From Megamonas sp. UBA1792 (GTDB lineage: Bacteria; Bacillota_C; Negativicutes; Selenomonadales; Selenomonadaceae): 6,849 nt of DNA. Shown piece after piece: positions 5,882-6,849 of this stretch. How positions within the stretch are numbered: the first letter of the stretch is position 1; every line of letters begins with the position of its first letter. The translations under genes were made by a program, and so were the position numbers. The stretch lies in NCBI GenBank assembly GCA_002315155.1, contig DCFY01000007.1, forward strand, positions 5,562 through 12,410. Direction: 5' to 3'. The notes under the pieces were generated by a model. The model searched no databases and had not been told where the DNA came from. It saw only the letters and a program-made list of their open reading frames with translations.

Positions 5882-6849
5882 ATGGGACAGAGTGATGCTA
5901 TAGTTTTGACAACTAAGCTGGTAGATGATTTTTACAATTTTGGTAATATGACGAATATTTTATCATTGCTGGATTGCAGCGTGGTAGGGTTTGGGTCACA
6001 ATCTATGGAATATGCCGTAGGAGTTGCAGCGGTTAAGGCCCTGTTAAGCGAAGAACAAAAAAGGATTATGCCTTGTAAAATAGCGAAAAGCCACTATCGG
6101 GAGGGGACTTCGAGTAAAGCAGCTTGTACGGTAATGGCGAATGTAATGCTGCGTACTGTAAGTACATCGGCACTTTTGCTGCATTGTCTATTGGTGATGT
6201 ATCAACAGACGGAAAATGGACTGAAGATTGTTGGTATTCATATCACACGGGACATTCATCATGAATCGACGTACCGTATGATTAGCTCGGGAATGATGAA
6301 TAAAGGCATGGAGCATAAGCTGGAGTCGAAGATCATGGATGTTGTGACTTCCTATGTGGATTGTGCCTATGTGATTTATCAGTTGAATGCGCAGCGAGCA
6401 ATGCAATTTTTCAGTGATGAGTTTTGGCGAATGATGGGATATGGTTCTGAGGCGGAGTTTCTTCAGGTGAGCAAGAACATGCTTTTTTGTGTTGTTTATG
6501 AACCAGACAGAAAGAAGATACAAAATGAGCTTACTCGTCAGCTGTTGCGAAAAAGTGTTTATCAGATGGAATATCGTATGATGAAAAAAGACGGCAGCCT
6601 TATATGGGTTATGGAATGTGGCCGCCGTATCACAGATGATGACGGCAGATATACGTTCAACAGCATTATCACGGATATCACACCACTAAAGAAAACCAGA
6701 GAAAATCTCATCTATCGAGTTTCTTATGACGATTTGACGGGAATTTATAATAAAGCTGCGTTTTACCAGAAGGCACAAGAGCTTATCCATGCAAACCCTC
6801 AGGAAACCTTTGAAATTCTTCGGGTTAACGTAGAACGATTCAAGGTTAT
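5882..6849 (+). CDS. c-di-GMP signalling protein: NTF2/SnoaL-like, PAS and start of GGDEF (partial at 3' end)
   Basis: The frame is open from the ATG at 5882 to the window edge, giving 322 residues without a stop. GGAGG (5872-5876) lies five bases upstream. Residues about 5-128 look like an NTF2/SnoaL-type ligand-binding fold: a helix with F-Y-N-F, then VVGFGSQSMEYAVG, and late strands ending in GLKIVGIHIT. Residues about 158-270 form a PAS domain with its PAC tail (FFSDEFWRMMGY, YRMMKKDGSLIWV, IITDITPLKK). A linker helix leads to the opening of a GGDEF domain, YDDLTGIYNKAAFY (282-295), then ILRVNVERFKV. The catalytic G-G-D-E-F loop and any EAL domain lie outside the window, so synthesis, degradation or loss of activity cannot be told apart. 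No membrane segment is visible, suggesting a cytoplasmic sensor. B. subtilis has rnmV at this position, so the gene is not part of the ancestral block. Confidence 0.85.
   Translation, partial: MGQSDAIVLTTKLVDDFYNFGNMTNILSLLDCSVVGFGSQSMEYAVGVAAVKALLSEEQKRIMPCKIAKSHYREGTSSKAACTVMANVMLRTVSTSALLLHCLLVMYQQTENGLKIVGIHITRDIHHESTYRMISSGMMNKGMEHKLESKIMDVVTSYVDCAYVIYQLNAQRAMQFFSDEFWRMMGYGSEAEFLQVSKNMLFCVVYEPDRKKIQNELTRQLLRKSVYQMEYRMMKKDGSLIWVMECGRRITDDDGRYTFNSIITDITPLKKTRENLIYRVSYDDLTGIYNKAAFYQKAQELIHANPQETFEILRVNVERFKV

Noticed and set aside
6188..6523. Open frame of 111 residues on the minus strand
   Set aside because: Antisense to the PAS region of the signalling gene, histidine-rich with no recognisable domain; a shadow.

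Overview
The window looks like a chromosomal housekeeping segment of a diderm Firmicute, most likely a member of the Negativicutes (Selenomonadales/Veillonellales type). The inference rests on two observations. The order rsmI, abrB (reverse strand), metG, tatD, yabE-like 3D protein matches the Bacillus subtilis block yabC-abrB-metS-yabD-yabE, including the reverse orientation of abrB. Between rsmI and abrB sits an exported LPP20/FlgT-like protein, a family typical of the periplasm and outer envelope of Gram-negative cells. Genus cannot be fixed from the sequence alone.

Layout. 1-173: 3' end of rsmI, closed by a hairpin at 178-211. 209-330: a very A+T-rich leader. 343-1167: secreted LPP20-like protein of unknown role. 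1202-1259: hairpin shared by this gene and the convergent abrB. 1263-1514 (minus): AbrB-type regulator whose C-terminal half is a four-cysteine zinc-ribbon-like module. 1515-1756: divergent control region with one good promoter facing each way. 1757-3688: methionyl-tRNA synthetase with a GTG start. 3688-4458: TatD-family metal nuclease, start-stop coupled to metG and ending in a strong terminator. 4565-4594: near-perfect sigma-A promoter driving the 4623-5606 cell-wall protein (membrane segment, two DUF348, G5, 3D). Its terminator overlaps its own stop codon. 5640-5881: control region with two small inverted repeats and a promoter. 5882-6849: start of a multidomain c-di-GMP signalling protein (NTF2/SnoaL-like, PAS, beginning of GGDEF), cut by the window edge.

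The genes are mostly separate transcription units. Only metG-tatD is a clear operon, pairing tRNA charging with a nuclease, as is usual in Firmicutes. The yabE-like gene is followed by a signalling gene in the place where B. subtilis has rnmV-ksgA, so synteny breaks at about 5640.

I found no mobile element, CRISPR array, rRNA or tRNA gene, T-box or c-di-GMP riboswitch. I see no convincing new multi-gene system. The points most worth a second look are the zinc-ribbon AbrB, the LPP20-like gene with a hairpin encoded in its interdomain linker, the inverted repeat inside the last promoter, and the synteny break.
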